A stretch of 64,000 nucleotides of DNA, taken from positions 157,556 to 221,555 of the forward strand of contig JAISBB010000001.1 of NCBI GenBank assembly GCA_031266415.1, read 5' to 3'. Position 1 is the first letter of the stretch, and each line of letters opens with the position of its first letter. The DNA is from Oscillospiraceae bacterium. Lineage in GTDB: Bacteria; Bacillota; Clostridia; Oscillospirales; Ruminococcaceae. The notes beneath the pieces are model-generated. The model was not told the DNA's origin and made no database searches. It saw nothing but the letters and a program-made list of their open reading frames with translations. A program made the translations under genes and the position numbers. Positions 42,569 to 51,087 of the stretch are shown here, in pieces.

Positions 42569-43870
42569 TCAAGTAAGTTCACGGCGCAGAATATTTTCGT
42601 GCCATTTCTTTACACACAAAAAAGCTTCCCAGGGCGTTAAGTGCAATATATTAAGGCTTTGAATTTCGGTTGCAATCTGCATTTCAATTCGGTAATTTTG
42701 CAAATTTGTGGGCAATTCATAATCACAGCAAGCGTTCAAACTCGAAGATTGAAGGCTCTGTTGCTCCAAAATTGGTTTCTTTTCTGTTGTAATTGCATTA
42801 ATAGGTGGCTGCTGTTGCAATTTTGAAAAATCTCCGCCCATTTTCAAAATCTGATAAATTTTCTCTACCTTCGCTTGCAAGGTAGTTTCACATGTGTTTT
42901 TCAACCTGGCCTTAACATTTTTAACTTTTGTTTTAATTTGTTCGTTTGTCAACCGACTTTTTCCAAGCAAAATGCTATCTAATTCTTCGTTTGCGGCGGC
43001 CACATAATTTTCCAAAAGGAAAAGTTCATTCGGGAATATATTATAGCCCAAAAACACACAACCCTCATTTACCTCACGCAAAAAAGATTTAACTGGGCTT
43101 AATTTTAACTTCAACTTTTCATCAAGGTACAATTCTGCAATCTCTTTTAATTCTTTTGCTTCCTTCATATCTTTACAAACCACAGCCATGTCGTCAACAA
43201 AACGCAAATAAGTAGAATTTGCGAAATTCTCTGTAATCAAGCGGTCAAAAGTCGCCAAATACAAATTTCCAAACAAATTAGACAAACTACTACCTGAAAA
43301 AATTCCCTTCCCATTAACCCCAAAACAAGCAAGCATATTTTGTAGCAAATTAATAGTTTTTTCATCAACATATTTCTCAAGCATAGATAATAAAATTTTG
43401 TGATCGATACTATCGTAGTATTTTGCAATATCCATGCGCAAAATACTCCCCGTTAGATTTTTCTGCATACTTGCCTGCAAGTTAATTATCGCATGTTTAT
43501 ATGATTTATTTTTGCGATGGCTGAAAAGATTATTTATGAAAATAGGTTCCAAAATATCAGCCAAATCACTAAAAAGCATTTTGGTAATAAGTCGCTCTGG
43601 CAACCCAAAAGAGGAATATTTTCTTTTTTCATTACTTAAATACTTTGGTGCTGAAAATTTAAAAGTCCCAGTTACCAATTCTGCCTGCATTTGTTCTAAA
43701 TTTATATTTTCAAACTCCTTTTTACTAACTCCAGAACCTTCATAGCAAAGCTCAAGCAACGTCATTTCCAACCTATCCAAATCGATGATTTTATCATAAA
43801 GTTGCAAAATTTTCACGACCCTCAATTTATTATTGAAACGAATAACCAATTGTGCCGTTTCGTTCAACAA
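42569..43870 (-). CDS. Stand-alone bacterial reverse transcriptase (DGR/unknown-group-like)
   Basis: About 433 residues with the RT palm and fingers: ILRMDIAKYYDSIDHKILLS (motif with the first Asp), GIFSGSSLSNLFGNLYLATF, and the catalytic YLRFVDDMAVVC (FVDD box). Then come KLKLKLSPVKSFL and EGCVFLGYNIFPN. The order and the LGYNIFP block resemble diversity-generating retroelement RTs and defence-associated unknown groups. No retron NAxxH/VTG features, maturase or HNH domain are seen. A C-terminal extension of about 130 residues is polar and Gln-rich and ends TPWEAFLCVKKWHENIL. Role unknown. Confidence 0.82.
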   Translation of the reverse strand: MLNETAQLVIRFNNKLRVVKILQLYDKIIDLDRLEMTLLELCYEGSGVSKKEFENINLEQMQAELVTGTFKFSAPKYLSNEKRKYSSFGLPERLITKMLFSDLADILEPIFINNLFSHRKNKSYKHAIINLQASMQKNLTGSILRMDIAKYYDSIDHKILLSMLEKYVDEKTINLLQNMLACFGVNGKGIFSGSSLSNLFGNLYLATFDRLITENFANSTYLRFVDDMAVVCKDMKEAKELKEIAELYLDEKLKLKLSPVKSFLREVNEGCVFLGYNIFPNELFLLENYVAAANEELDSILLGKSRLTNEQIKTKVKNVKARLKNTCETTLQAKVEKIYQILKMGGDFSKLQQQPPINAITTEKKPILEQQSLQSSSLNACCDYELPTNLQNYRIEMQIATEIQSLNILHLTPWEAFLCVKKWHENILRRELT

Positions 43871-43927
43871 AAAATTATATCATAAGCCACATGAAAATGT
43901 CGTCGCTTTCTTTTATTAATTCCCCGC

Positions 43928-43964
43928 AATAAAATACCGCTCATATTAATAGCGGTATTTTATT
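43928..43964 (-). terminator. Hairpin terminator after the acyl carrier protein gene
   Basis: A perfect 14-bp stem, AATAAAATACCGCT (43928-43941) with AGCGGTATTTTATT (43951-43964), and a 9-nt loop start directly after the ACP stop. The T-rich lower stem can act in both directions. It closes the RiPP/acyl operon before the reverse transcriptase gene. Confidence 0.75.
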
Positions 43965-44192
43965 TTATTTCAGGCTTGAAACAATATCTTGCACTTTTGT
44001 GAAATTTTTATATTCGAAATTTTTATATTTTATGCCAAATTCTTTTTCAATTAATAATATTAAATTAACAAAAGAAATAGAATCAATCCCTAAATCAATC
44101 AATAAATCTGCATTCAATGTAATCAAATCTGGATTAATTTCTTCCAAAAGTTCAATAGTCTTCTTAACTCGTTCAAAAACACACATATTCAC
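43965..44192 (-). CDS. Acyl carrier protein
   Basis: A 75-residue four-helix carrier protein. The phosphopantetheine attachment site is LGIDSISFVNLILLIEKEFG (Ser in DSIS). A GTG at 44192 or ATG at 44186 follows AAAAGGTGAG, and the gene begins directly at the stop of the acyl-AMP ligase gene. The tight pairing suggests the ligase loads this ACP. It is separate from any fatty-acid synthase cluster in this window. Confidence 0.9.
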   Translation of the reverse strand: MNMCVFERVKKTIELLEEINPDLITLNADLLIDLGIDSISFVNLILLIEKEFGIKYKNFEYKNFTKVQDIVSSLK

Positions 44193-45665
44193 TCACCTTT
44201 TTAGTTTATATAATGCCGTTTTTGCCAATCCTTCTTGATAAATATTAATTTTCCTTATTTTTTCATAATATGACAGTGATGCATTGACTTTATCAATATT
44301 TTTTGCAACCATATCATAAACATCCTCAGCCTTAAAATTACTACCACAATCCCGAGAGACAACCACATCAACGGATAATGCTATGTTTTCGGCGTTTTGA
44401 ACAATCGGTTTCACCAAACACTCTTCAATATAAGGTGATTTTACTATTTGCGCTTCAAGTTTTTCTGGGCAAATTTTTTCACCGCTTTGCAAAACAATAA
44501 TATTATCTGCTCGTCCCACTAAACAAAGGAATCCCTCTTCATCTAAATACCCAATGTCACCAGTTCGAAGCCAACCATCAATAATCACTTTTCGAGTTGC
44601 TTTTAAATTATTACTGTACCCGTTCATCACATTGGGCCCCTTAACCCAGATCTCTCCAACACCATTTTCATTTTTTACCAATTTAACTTGACATCCTAGA
44701 ACTACTTTGCCAACCGTGTTTGGTTTTTTATTTTGAGGAGTACTTAGCGAAACAATTGGCCCACACTCTGTTAAACCATATGCATTTAACAAACTAACGC
44801 CATAACTTTCAAAGATTTTCGCTAATTCCGAGTTCATGGGTGCCGCACTACACATAATATATTGTAAACATGCAACATCACATTCGCCTAAATTAATTGT
44901 ATTTATTAACCTTTCCGCTAAAACTGGAACTAAAACCATCATCTCTGGCTTAAATGCATTAATAGCCTTAAGGAATGAAAAACTATCAGCAAGAAAAACC
45001 GTGCCACCAACATTCAAAGCGGGAAACACACTCACAATCAACCCCGCCACATGAGACATTGGTAATATCAGCAACATTTTTTTTATGTTATCAAAATAGA
45101 AATTTACACTATTAACCGAAAACATGATGTTGGTTTGTGAAAGCATTACACCTTTGCTTTTCCCGGTAGTTCCAGAAGAATAAAAAATAGCACAACATCC
45201 ATTACCTTCACAAGAAGCAACTGGGCGCTGTGCAACATCCCTACATTCATATTCTTCAAACATCTTTTCTAAACTAAGATAAATGCGTTGTTTTTGCAAT
45301 TTTTCAGTTAATTTTTGTACTAAATTATGAAATTTTCTTGAAAAAAGTACTAACTTGCATCCACAGCCATCTAAATTTGCAACAACTGCGGATTCCTCAC
45401 TACTCACCAACACCGCAACAAAACCCGCATTAATAACGGCAAAAAATGAAACCAAGCCATAATAACTATTACCACTTAAAATTGCAACACGCCGATTTGT
45501 TAACTGCATTTTCAATAATATTTCAGTCAGCACCTGAACATCTTTCCAAAGCTTGGCATATGTTACACTCAATATTTTCCCGCCATCAAAATATTTTATG
45601 GCAATTTTTTCACCTTGATTATAAAAACTTCTAAGCATTTCTAATACTGTATTATTTTTCTTCAA
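44193..45665 (-). CDS. Acyl-AMP ligase / acyl-ACP synthetase (ANL superfamily)
   Basis: A 490-residue adenylate-forming enzyme. The P-loop is AIFYSSGTTGKSKGVMLS, and LLNAYGLTECGPIVSLS, WLRTGDIGYLDEEGFLCLVG and RADNIIVLQSGEKICPEKLE follow. The C-terminal catalytic Lys is in GLAKTALYKL. Such enzymes activate a fatty or aryl acid with ATP and pass it to CoA or an ACP. With the ACP gene directly after it, loading of a fatty acyl group on that ACP is the simplest reading. Substrate not determinable. Confidence 0.88.
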   Translation of the reverse strand: MKKNNTVLEMLRSFYNQGEKIAIKYFDGGKILSVTYAKLWKDVQVLTEILLKMQLTNRRVAILSGNSYYGLVSFFAVINAGFVAVLVSSEESAVVANLDGCGCKLVLFSRKFHNLVQKLTEKLQKQRIYLSLEKMFEEYECRDVAQRPVASCEGNGCCAIFYSSGTTGKSKGVMLSQTNIMFSVNSVNFYFDNIKKMLLILPMSHVAGLIVSVFPALNVGGTVFLADSFSFLKAINAFKPEMMVLVPVLAERLINTINLGECDVACLQYIMCSAAPMNSELAKIFESYGVSLLNAYGLTECGPIVSLSTPQNKKPNTVGKVVLGCQVKLVKNENGVGEIWVKGPNVMNGYSNNLKATRKVIIDGWLRTGDIGYLDEEGFLCLVGRADNIIVLQSGEKICPEKLEAQIVKSPYIEECLVKPIVQNAENIALSVDVVVSRDCGSNFKAEDVYDMVAKNIDKVNASLSYYEKIRKINIYQEGLAKTALYKLKR

Positions 45666-45722
45666 AGTTAATCACTCTCTATGTGTGTCCTCGACATTAA
45701 TAAGCCGCCGACATAAATTCCT

Positions 45723-47357
45723 TTATTGCTCACCTAAGTTAATTACTTTTTTCGCATCCGCAAGCATTAATAATTTATGCGTCAGCAAAATTACTATCCC
45801 TTTTTGTTTCATTTCATTAATAATATCCACCACGTTTTGTGTATTCACTTCGTCTAAAAATGAAGTTACTTCATCAAAAATATTAATAGGTGCATTTTTA
45901 AGGTATGCTCTGGCAATTGCCACACGTTGCATTTCACCACCAGAAAGATTAATACTTTCACTTACAACCGTATCATATTTATCTGGCAAATTGTTTATTT
46001 TTTCATGGAGATTAAGCCGTTCACAAATTGCAATTAATTCGCTGTCACGAATGCTATTTGAGCAACCTAACAGAATATTTTCGCGGAAAGATACGTTAAA
46101 CAATTCTGTATGTTGAGCCACATATCCAACATTCAACCGAACCGCCTCTACAGAATCTGCGACTTGATCATCTGGGTACACGCAAATTACACCTTTTGTT
46201 GGGGCATATAATCCTGTTAATAATTTGGCAATCGTGCTTTTCCCAATTCCAGAAGGCCCAACTATCCCATAAAGTCCAGACCCATGAAACTCCAAATTTA
46301 AGTTATTAAAAATTTGAGAATTACTTACATAACCAAACGTTACATCTTTGAAAATAATCGCAGGACTTGCTTTAATTTGCACGGGCACCGTTTTTGTAAG
46401 TGTTTCAACAGGCAACTCAAAATATTCATTTAATCTTTTTAACGTTGGCAAAATTTGCCAATAGGAAATTACGCTTTCAATCAATTCATGAATCGGGTTA
46501 ACAAGCATTTGGAAGTAAACTTCAAGAGCAATAACTGTTCCAATTGTCATTTTACCTTCCAAAATAAACCCGAACCCCATCCAATAAATTACAGCAATAG
46601 CAATAAGAATAATAGTGCTACTAATTCCACTATAAAAGGGGGAACGCTTCCCACTTTCAATATTAAGCGCTTGCAATTCTTTCAACACACTAACATATTG
46701 TTTATTAACCTTTTTCTCAGCCACAAAGGTTTTAATAAGCTCAATGTTATCTACCTGCTGCTCAAGAGTCGTATAAAATTTATCCTCAAGAATTAATGAT
46801 TTCGCTGCTATTTTCTCAAATATCTTACCCACATAAATGTTAAACAACACATAAATTACAACCAAACCCAAAAGAATAGAAGAGATAAGCGGGGATAATA
46901 AAAACATACCAACAATGCTCATCAACAAAAAAACAGAGCTATTAACAATTACTGCCCAAAATGTTGTTACAAATGAACTAATTCCGCCCCCATCTCCGAC
47001 TATTCTAGAAAGGATATCTCCTTTGGCGGTTTTATTAAAAAAACTAAACGGTGCAAAAATAACTTTTGCAAATAATTGCGTTCTAACATCTAAGTTTATC
47101 TTCTCTGCAATATACACAAAAATACAACACCTAAAGTAGTTAAACACAGGCTGCAAAAAACACACACCTAAAAATATTAGCAAAACTGGGTACATCTCTG
47201 TTCTTGTTTTAAATTTAACAACATTATCTATTAAATACTTAGAAAGATACGGCGTTACAAAAACCGAGAAGCTACACAGCAAAGTTACTAAAACTCCATA
47301 AACTTCTTGTTTTTTATGTTCCTTAAGTAAATTTATTAAATATTTTTTAAAACTCAT
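45723..47357 (-). CDS. ABC exporter, fused membrane and ATPase domains
   Basis: About 544 residues: six transmembrane helices in the first 300, then an ATPase domain. Walker A is GPSGIGKSTIAKLL, the Q-loop lies near VGYVAQHTELF, the signature is INLSGGEMQRVAIARAYL, Walker B is INIFDEVTSFLD, and the switch His is in ILLTHKLLML. No N-terminal C39 peptidase domain is present. It lies between the acyl ligase and GNAT genes and likely exports the peptide product. The start overlaps the GNAT stop (ATGA). Confidence 0.9.
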   Translation of the reverse strand: MSFKKYLINLLKEHKKQEVYGVLVTLLCSFSVFVTPYLSKYLIDNVVKFKTRTEMYPVLLIFLGVCFLQPVFNYFRCCIFVYIAEKINLDVRTQLFAKVIFAPFSFFNKTAKGDILSRIVGDGGGISSFVTTFWAVIVNSSVFLLMSIVGMFLLSPLISSILLGLVVIYVLFNIYVGKIFEKIAAKSLILEDKFYTTLEQQVDNIELIKTFVAEKKVNKQYVSVLKELQALNIESGKRSPFYSGISSTIILIAIAVIYWMGFGFILEGKMTIGTVIALEVYFQMLVNPIHELIESVISYWQILPTLKRLNEYFELPVETLTKTVPVQIKASPAIIFKDVTFGYVSNSQIFNNLNLEFHGSGLYGIVGPSGIGKSTIAKLLTGLYAPTKGVICVYPDDQVADSVEAVRLNVGYVAQHTELFNVSFRENILLGCSNSIRDSELIAICERLNLHEKINNLPDKYDTVVSESINLSGGEMQRVAIARAYLKNAPINIFDEVTSFLDEVNTQNVVDIINEMKQKGIVILLTHKLLMLADAKKVINLGEQ

Positions 47358-47842
47358 TGTGCTGCCAACTTTTTCACAAATCGTGTTTTATATGAGGTAA
47401 AACCAAGAGAATTAACAAGTGATTGAACTTTTGTGTTAAATCCATAAACATCAACACCCAAAAATTCATAACTCTTCTCTTTTGCCCAACTCTCAGCTTT
47501 TTCATATAACCCTATAAGAATCTTGTAAGAATTTTCGTTACCTCTCGCCGCCTCATCTACAAAAAGGTGCTGTGCATAAATAAAAGGCGCCACTTCAAAA
47601 TTCTCATCACAATCACGTTGCCACAGCTCTATGTACCCGACAACTTCATTTCCAAGTTTCGCAACAAAAATTGCACAATTCTTGTTTTTAAGACATTTTT
47701 TGTAAAAACTCCTAAGGTCGAAATCTAATACCGGCGCAACACAAAAACTATTTTTAGACATTTGATCTGTGCCCAATTTACAAAACAGGACGTTAACACC
47801 ATTAACATCCTCTATACTCATTTTTTTTATTACACACCTCAC
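47354..47842 (-). CDS. GNAT-family acyltransferase of the RiPP cluster
   Basis: About 162 residues with the GNAT fold: IKKMSIEDVNGVNVLFCKLG, FVAKLGNEVVGYIELWQRDC, IYAQHLFVDEAARGNENSYK (acetyl-CoA-binding region, with a degenerate Q/RxxGxG), and GVDVYGFNTKVQSLVNSLGF. The GTG at 47842 follows AGGGG by about 9 nt; the frame opens to 47854. Its place between Cys-rich precursors and exporter, with an ACP and acyl ligase in the same operon, suggests it may acylate the peptide. Plain N-acetylation is an alternative. Confidence 0.75.
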   Translation of the reverse strand: MRCVIKKMSIEDVNGVNVLFCKLGTDQMSKNSFCVAPVLDFDLRSFYKKCLKNKNCAIFVAKLGNEVVGYIELWQRDCDENFEVAPFIYAQHLFVDEAARGNENSYKILIGLYEKAESWAKEKSYEFLGVDVYGFNTKVQSLVNSLGFTSYKTRFVKKLAAQ

Positions 47843-48028
47843 ACTACCTACCACCCCTTAAGTCCCCTCATCTATTTTTTACCATCAACGACAATAAAAA
47901 TAGTAAACAAACACTCTGCAAAATAAAAATTGTCGTAATTGCAATATTTTTTCGCCATTTTTGCGCAAACATACTGCACAACTAAACAAATTTTCTTTGC
48001 TGATTCTTATCCTCTTTAAAAAATTTAA

Positions 48029-48256
48029 TTAACGATTACCAACGCAGTTACCCCTACAAACATTGCAATTACTAGAGCAAGAATTACGCTTTCTTCTTCC
48101 AGCATGGCTGCAGTGATTATGACAAACACTACCACACACACCTCTACGGAGAGACCTTCTTAATCTCCTAGAAAAGCTACGACAAAAACAATCAAAACAA
48201 AAACCATCTTCCGCAGATTCAAAATTCACAATTACAGGGTCCACAATAAATTTCAT
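48029..48256 (-). CDS. Cys-rich RiPP precursor A (Arg-rich core)
   Basis: A 75-residue peptide. The leader MKFIVDPVIVNF is shared with the downstream-numbered copies, then GFCFDCFC, a strongly basic stretch (SRRLRRSLRRG), and Cys in CGSVCHNHC and CSSNCNVCRGNC. The basic middle is unique among the five copies. The ATG at 48256 or 48262 follows GGTGGTG. The core has the CxxC/CxxxC spacing of thioether-forming radical SAM peptides. It is last of the five in transcription order. Confidence 0.72.
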   Translation of the reverse strand: MKFIVDPVIVNFESAEDGFCFDCFCRSFSRRLRRSLRRGVCGSVCHNHCSHAGRRKRNSCSSNCNVCRGNCVGNR

Positions 48257-48444
48257 TGCCATTCACCACCTTTTTAAATAATTTGCTATGCAGCCGGTTG
48301 CGCAAACAAACACACAATAAACTTTAATAAAGATCTAGCGTCTCCAAACAACAACTTCTCTGGCAAAAAACGAACCTACATTCGCAAATTATATTTTAAT
48401 TATTATATCATAGTTTTCTTCAATGCAGTGAGATAATTAAAATG

Positions 48445-48726
48445 TTAAGCAACGGCACTACAAAAACCAGCACAAACATTGCAGTGACTTCGTCCAGCTC
48501 CTGGCCCTGGATTCATTCCTCCACAACCACCGTTCCCATTCCCTACATTCCGACCATTGTTCCCAGCAACTCCGGAACAATTACCAACACAAACATTACA
48601 AACCTGCTGGCAGTTTCCGGCATTTCCATTTGACGCTATATTCCGCAAACTTGCAGCAAATCCAGGGTCACAAAAACAATAACCTTTGCCAAAAGTCGGG
48701 AACACAACATATTTCATCGCACTCAC
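48445..48726 (-). CDS. Cys-rich RiPP precursor B (double core)
   Basis: About 93 residues, MKYVVFPTFGKGYCFCD after a GTG-led MSA. Then comes a first Cys block NCQQVCNVCVGNC, a Gly/Asn-rich linker (GNNGRNVGNGNGGCGG) and a second block HCNVCAGFC. GAGG lies about 9 nt before the GTG at 48726. The two blocks separated by a flexible linker suggest two modified loops in one peptide. Same leader type as its neighbours. Confidence 0.75.
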   Translation of the reverse strand: MSAMKYVVFPTFGKGYCFCDPGFAASLRNIASNGNAGNCQQVCNVCVGNCSGVAGNNGRNVGNGNGGCGGMNPGPGAGRSHCNVCAGFCSAVA

Positions 48727-48813
48727 AAATCTAACCTCACTTTATCTTAAATTAAGCCGTTCGATTTTTACCACAGTTGTAAGAATTTCACTACAAACAG
48801 AGCAAAAACAGCG

Positions 48814-49077
48814 TTACCTTGTAAATGGGGAACCTAGTGGGAACATGGAATCAAAAAAGTTGGAATCGAAGTCACCACCCAAATCCATGTCACAATCAAC
48901 ATCGGAATCGAAATCAACACCAATATCAACATAACCATCACTAACAGCTGAGCAGTGCCCAGAACAAACCTGCTGACAATGCCCTCTTTTATTTTTAATA
49001 TCATCTTGCAATTGCTCAGCAAATGTATCACAAAAACAATAACCCTTGCTAACAACCGGTTTTACAATAAATTTCAT
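48814..49077 (-). CDS. Cys-rich RiPP precursor C (acidic tail)
   Basis: An 87-residue peptide with leader MKFIVKPVVSKGYCFCDTFA, a helical linker, the Cys block HCQQVCSGHC, and then a very acidic tail (DSDVDCDMDLGGDFDS) that ends hydrophobic. GGTGAG lies just upstream of the ATG. The acidic tail contrasts with the basic core of copy A, so the copies have diverged strongly behind a conserved leader. Confidence 0.75.
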   Translation of the reverse strand: MKFIVKPVVSKGYCFCDTFAEQLQDDIKNKRGHCQQVCSGHCSAVSDGYVDIGVDFDSDVDCDMDLGGDFDSNFFDSMFPLGSPFTR

Positions 49078-49225
49078 TTAACTCACCAACTTTTTAATTT
49101 TTATTTCTACTTCTCTTTAACAAACCTTTTTTTTTCTTTTCTGAAATTACTTCGAGTTTGTACCCCTTCAACAAATACTTTACCTTGACCCTTCTATTTT
49201 AACACTACCGCGAAGTAATTACTTT

Positions 49226-49378
49226 TTAACTTTTTACTTTATTCTTAGCACAATGTGAACAATTCCCAGCACAATGATTACATCTATTGCAATGATTAGT
49301 ACACTGCCCACACGCATAAGGACCGGTAAAACAATACCCTCTAAAAAATATGTCCTTCGGCACCTCTATGTGTTTCAT
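49226..49378 (-). CDS. Cys-rich RiPP precursor D
   Basis: A 50-residue peptide too short for many gene callers: MKHIEVPKDIFFRGYCFTGP, then YACGQCTNHCNRCNHC and AGNCSHC with a basic end. Ten or so Cys are spaced mostly by two residues. GAGGTG lies 7-9 nt before the ATG. It is a close duplicate of copy E, differing mainly in the core. Confidence 0.8.
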   Translation of the reverse strand: MKHIEVPKDIFFRGYCFTGPYACGQCTNHCNRCNHCAGNCSHCAKNKVKS

Positions 49379-49410
49379 TACAATCACCTCTCTAACATTA
49401 ACCTAAGTAA

Positions 49411-49560
49411 TTATTTTTTTGTGTTCACTTTTGCTTTGTTTGAAGCGCAATATGAACAAAAACTACATCTACTGCAATGATTAATACACTGCCCGCATTT
49501 ATTCCCTGAAAAACAATACCCCCCAACAAATATGTCCTTTGGCACTTCTATGTGTTTCAC
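49411..49560 (-). CDS. Cys-rich RiPP precursor E
   Basis: A 49-residue peptide: MKHIEVPKDIFVGGYCFSGN, KCGQCINHCSRCSFCSYC and a Lys-rich end. The GTG at 49560 is chosen because AGGTG lies 7-8 nt upstream and the leader then aligns with copy D; the frame opens to 49593. It directly follows the radical SAM gene, so it is the first precursor on the transcript. The family resembles Clo7bot-type tandem peptides. Confidence 0.8.
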   Translation of the reverse strand: MKHIEVPKDIFVGGYCFSGNKCGQCINHCSRCSFCSYCASNKAKVNTKK

Positions 49561-49623
49561 TTCAATCACCTCTCTAACATTTCCGCAACACAACTACTCA
49601 CAAACCTTGTTTGTAATTCAAAT

Positions 49624-50970
49624 TTATTTGCATATTGCACAATGTTCACACTTTCCTTCTTTTTCTTCTTGTGTACAATATATGTCGTACCTTGTTTTAA
49701 GAACATCTAGTAAATTATATTTCCATTTCTCACAATCTGGCTTCTTGTTTCGCAACCCATTATATGGGCACCCACCCATGCAGAGTGGTAAAACTTCACA
49801 GTCAACACACGTCTGCTTATCAAACGGCGACCAAAGCAAATATTCAAAAAACAAATTAGAAATTCCAAAGTTTTTCTCTTCTTTTAAGTTCCCAACCCTT
49901 CTTTTTGCATTTCCAATATCATTCCAGCATTTATATAAATTCCCTTGCGGGTCAACAACAAAAGCTGTTAAAGAATCCGCACAACAATAATTTGCTTTCG
50001 CACCTGGGTAATAGGGGTACTCAACCGCTGTGAACCCTTTCTTTAATAAAACATTTTGATATCTGTGGCTTTCTTCAGCGTATTCTTTTGTGGTAAGACA
50101 AGTCCCAGAAATTGCAGCACACGCAGTTGTGTAATCTCGAACGTGCCCAAGTGCAATGTCACAATCCTGAAGCCCCTCTTCAATAAAAATATCAAGCAAC
50201 TCTTCCAAATCATCCTGGTTCGTTTTATCTATATTCACCCGAACATTAACAGACACACCTGCATTTGTTAACATCTTTATGTGCTCTAAAATTACATTGA
50301 AAGTCGGTTCTGAACTGTTTTTTAATTTTCGGCGTGAATTATGTATATCTGGCGGCCCATCAACTGTAATTTGAATCCCTGTAATTTGTGCTTTTTTCAT
50401 CTGTTCGATTATATTATCATTAATTAAATAACCATTAGAAATCATATATGAACTATATGGTGCTTTCCTCTTTTTACATATTTCTATCAACTTCTCAGAC
50501 ATTTTCCATATAATATCTTTAACTAAAAGTGGTTCGCCACCATACCAAGTAATAGAAATAGGTTCTTTTTTCTTTGCAATTGCTTCAACTCGCGCATAAA
50601 TAGCATCTATAACTTCTTTTTCAATAACACCATTCTGACTACCTTCATAACAATACGGGCACGCAAAATTACAAACCAATGTTGGAGCAATAGTCAGCAC
50701 TAACCCATGCGAGCTAAATTTGCCAGAAAGACTATTAAATTTCAACAGATTCAATTCATCAACTTCTTTGTCGACTATGAAAAATCCCAATTTCATTTCT
50801 TCAATTAATTTTTTTGTTTTTTTATCTACATTATCCACATTTAAAGAATCTATGTTTCGCATCACCTTGCAAAAATCTTCATCAACCTCTGCAAAGGCCG
50901 AGGTAATTCCGTTAAAAGCTAAATCCTTCCCTTTGTAGTTGAAAAAAACATTATACTTAGATGCTTTCAT
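49624..50970 (-). CDS. Radical SAM/SPASM peptide maturase (Clo7bot-like)
   Basis: About 448 residues. The radical SAM cluster motif is TLVCNFACPYCYEG near residue 108, followed by ITWYGGEPLL and MISNGYLI. The C-terminal SPASM region has multiple Cys (KCWNDIGN, CVDCEVLPLCMGGCPYNG, then Cys near the end with CEHCAIC). SPASM maturases of Cys-rich peptides often install thioether bonds. Its five tandem precursor genes, all with MKxIxxP leaders, match the Clo7bot arrangement of a maturase beside many small peptides. The ATG at 50970 is preferred; the frame opens to 51051. Confidence 0.85.
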   Translation of the reverse strand: MKASKYNVFFNYKGKDLAFNGITSAFAEVDEDFCKVMRNIDSLNVDNVDKKTKKLIEEMKLGFFIVDKEVDELNLLKFNSLSGKFSSHGLVLTIAPTLVCNFACPYCYEGSQNGVIEKEVIDAIYARVEAIAKKKEPISITWYGGEPLLVKDIIWKMSEKLIEICKKRKAPYSSYMISNGYLINDNIIEQMKKAQITGIQITVDGPPDIHNSRRKLKNSSEPTFNVILEHIKMLTNAGVSVNVRVNIDKTNQDDLEELLDIFIEEGLQDCDIALGHVRDYTTACAAISGTCLTTKEYAEESHRYQNVLLKKGFTAVEYPYYPGAKANYCCADSLTAFVVDPQGNLYKCWNDIGNAKRRVGNLKEEKNFGISNLFFEYLLWSPFDKQTCVDCEVLPLCMGGCPYNGLRNKKPDCEKWKYNLLDVLKTRYDIYCTQEEKEGKCEHCAICK

Positions 50971-51087
50971 GCAATCATCAACTTCCTTCCACTCAAATAA
51001 TAAAATAAAAAAACATAAATTGCTGGAAATCAATTTACAATAATGATACAATTAAGGAAATTACACAACAAAGGTGGTCTTAATGTA

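Noticed and set aside
42499..43964. Template/variable repeats for a diversity-generating retroelement
   Set aside because: No pair of near-identical 100-bp segments with A-specific changes was seen by eye near the reverse transcriptase; a computed self-alignment would be decisive.
43965..45665. Acyl ligase and ACP as part of ordinary fatty-acid synthesis
   Set aside because: No fab genes are adjacent, and the pair is co-oriented with the RiPP genes and ends in a terminator; housekeeping use remains possible but is less likely.
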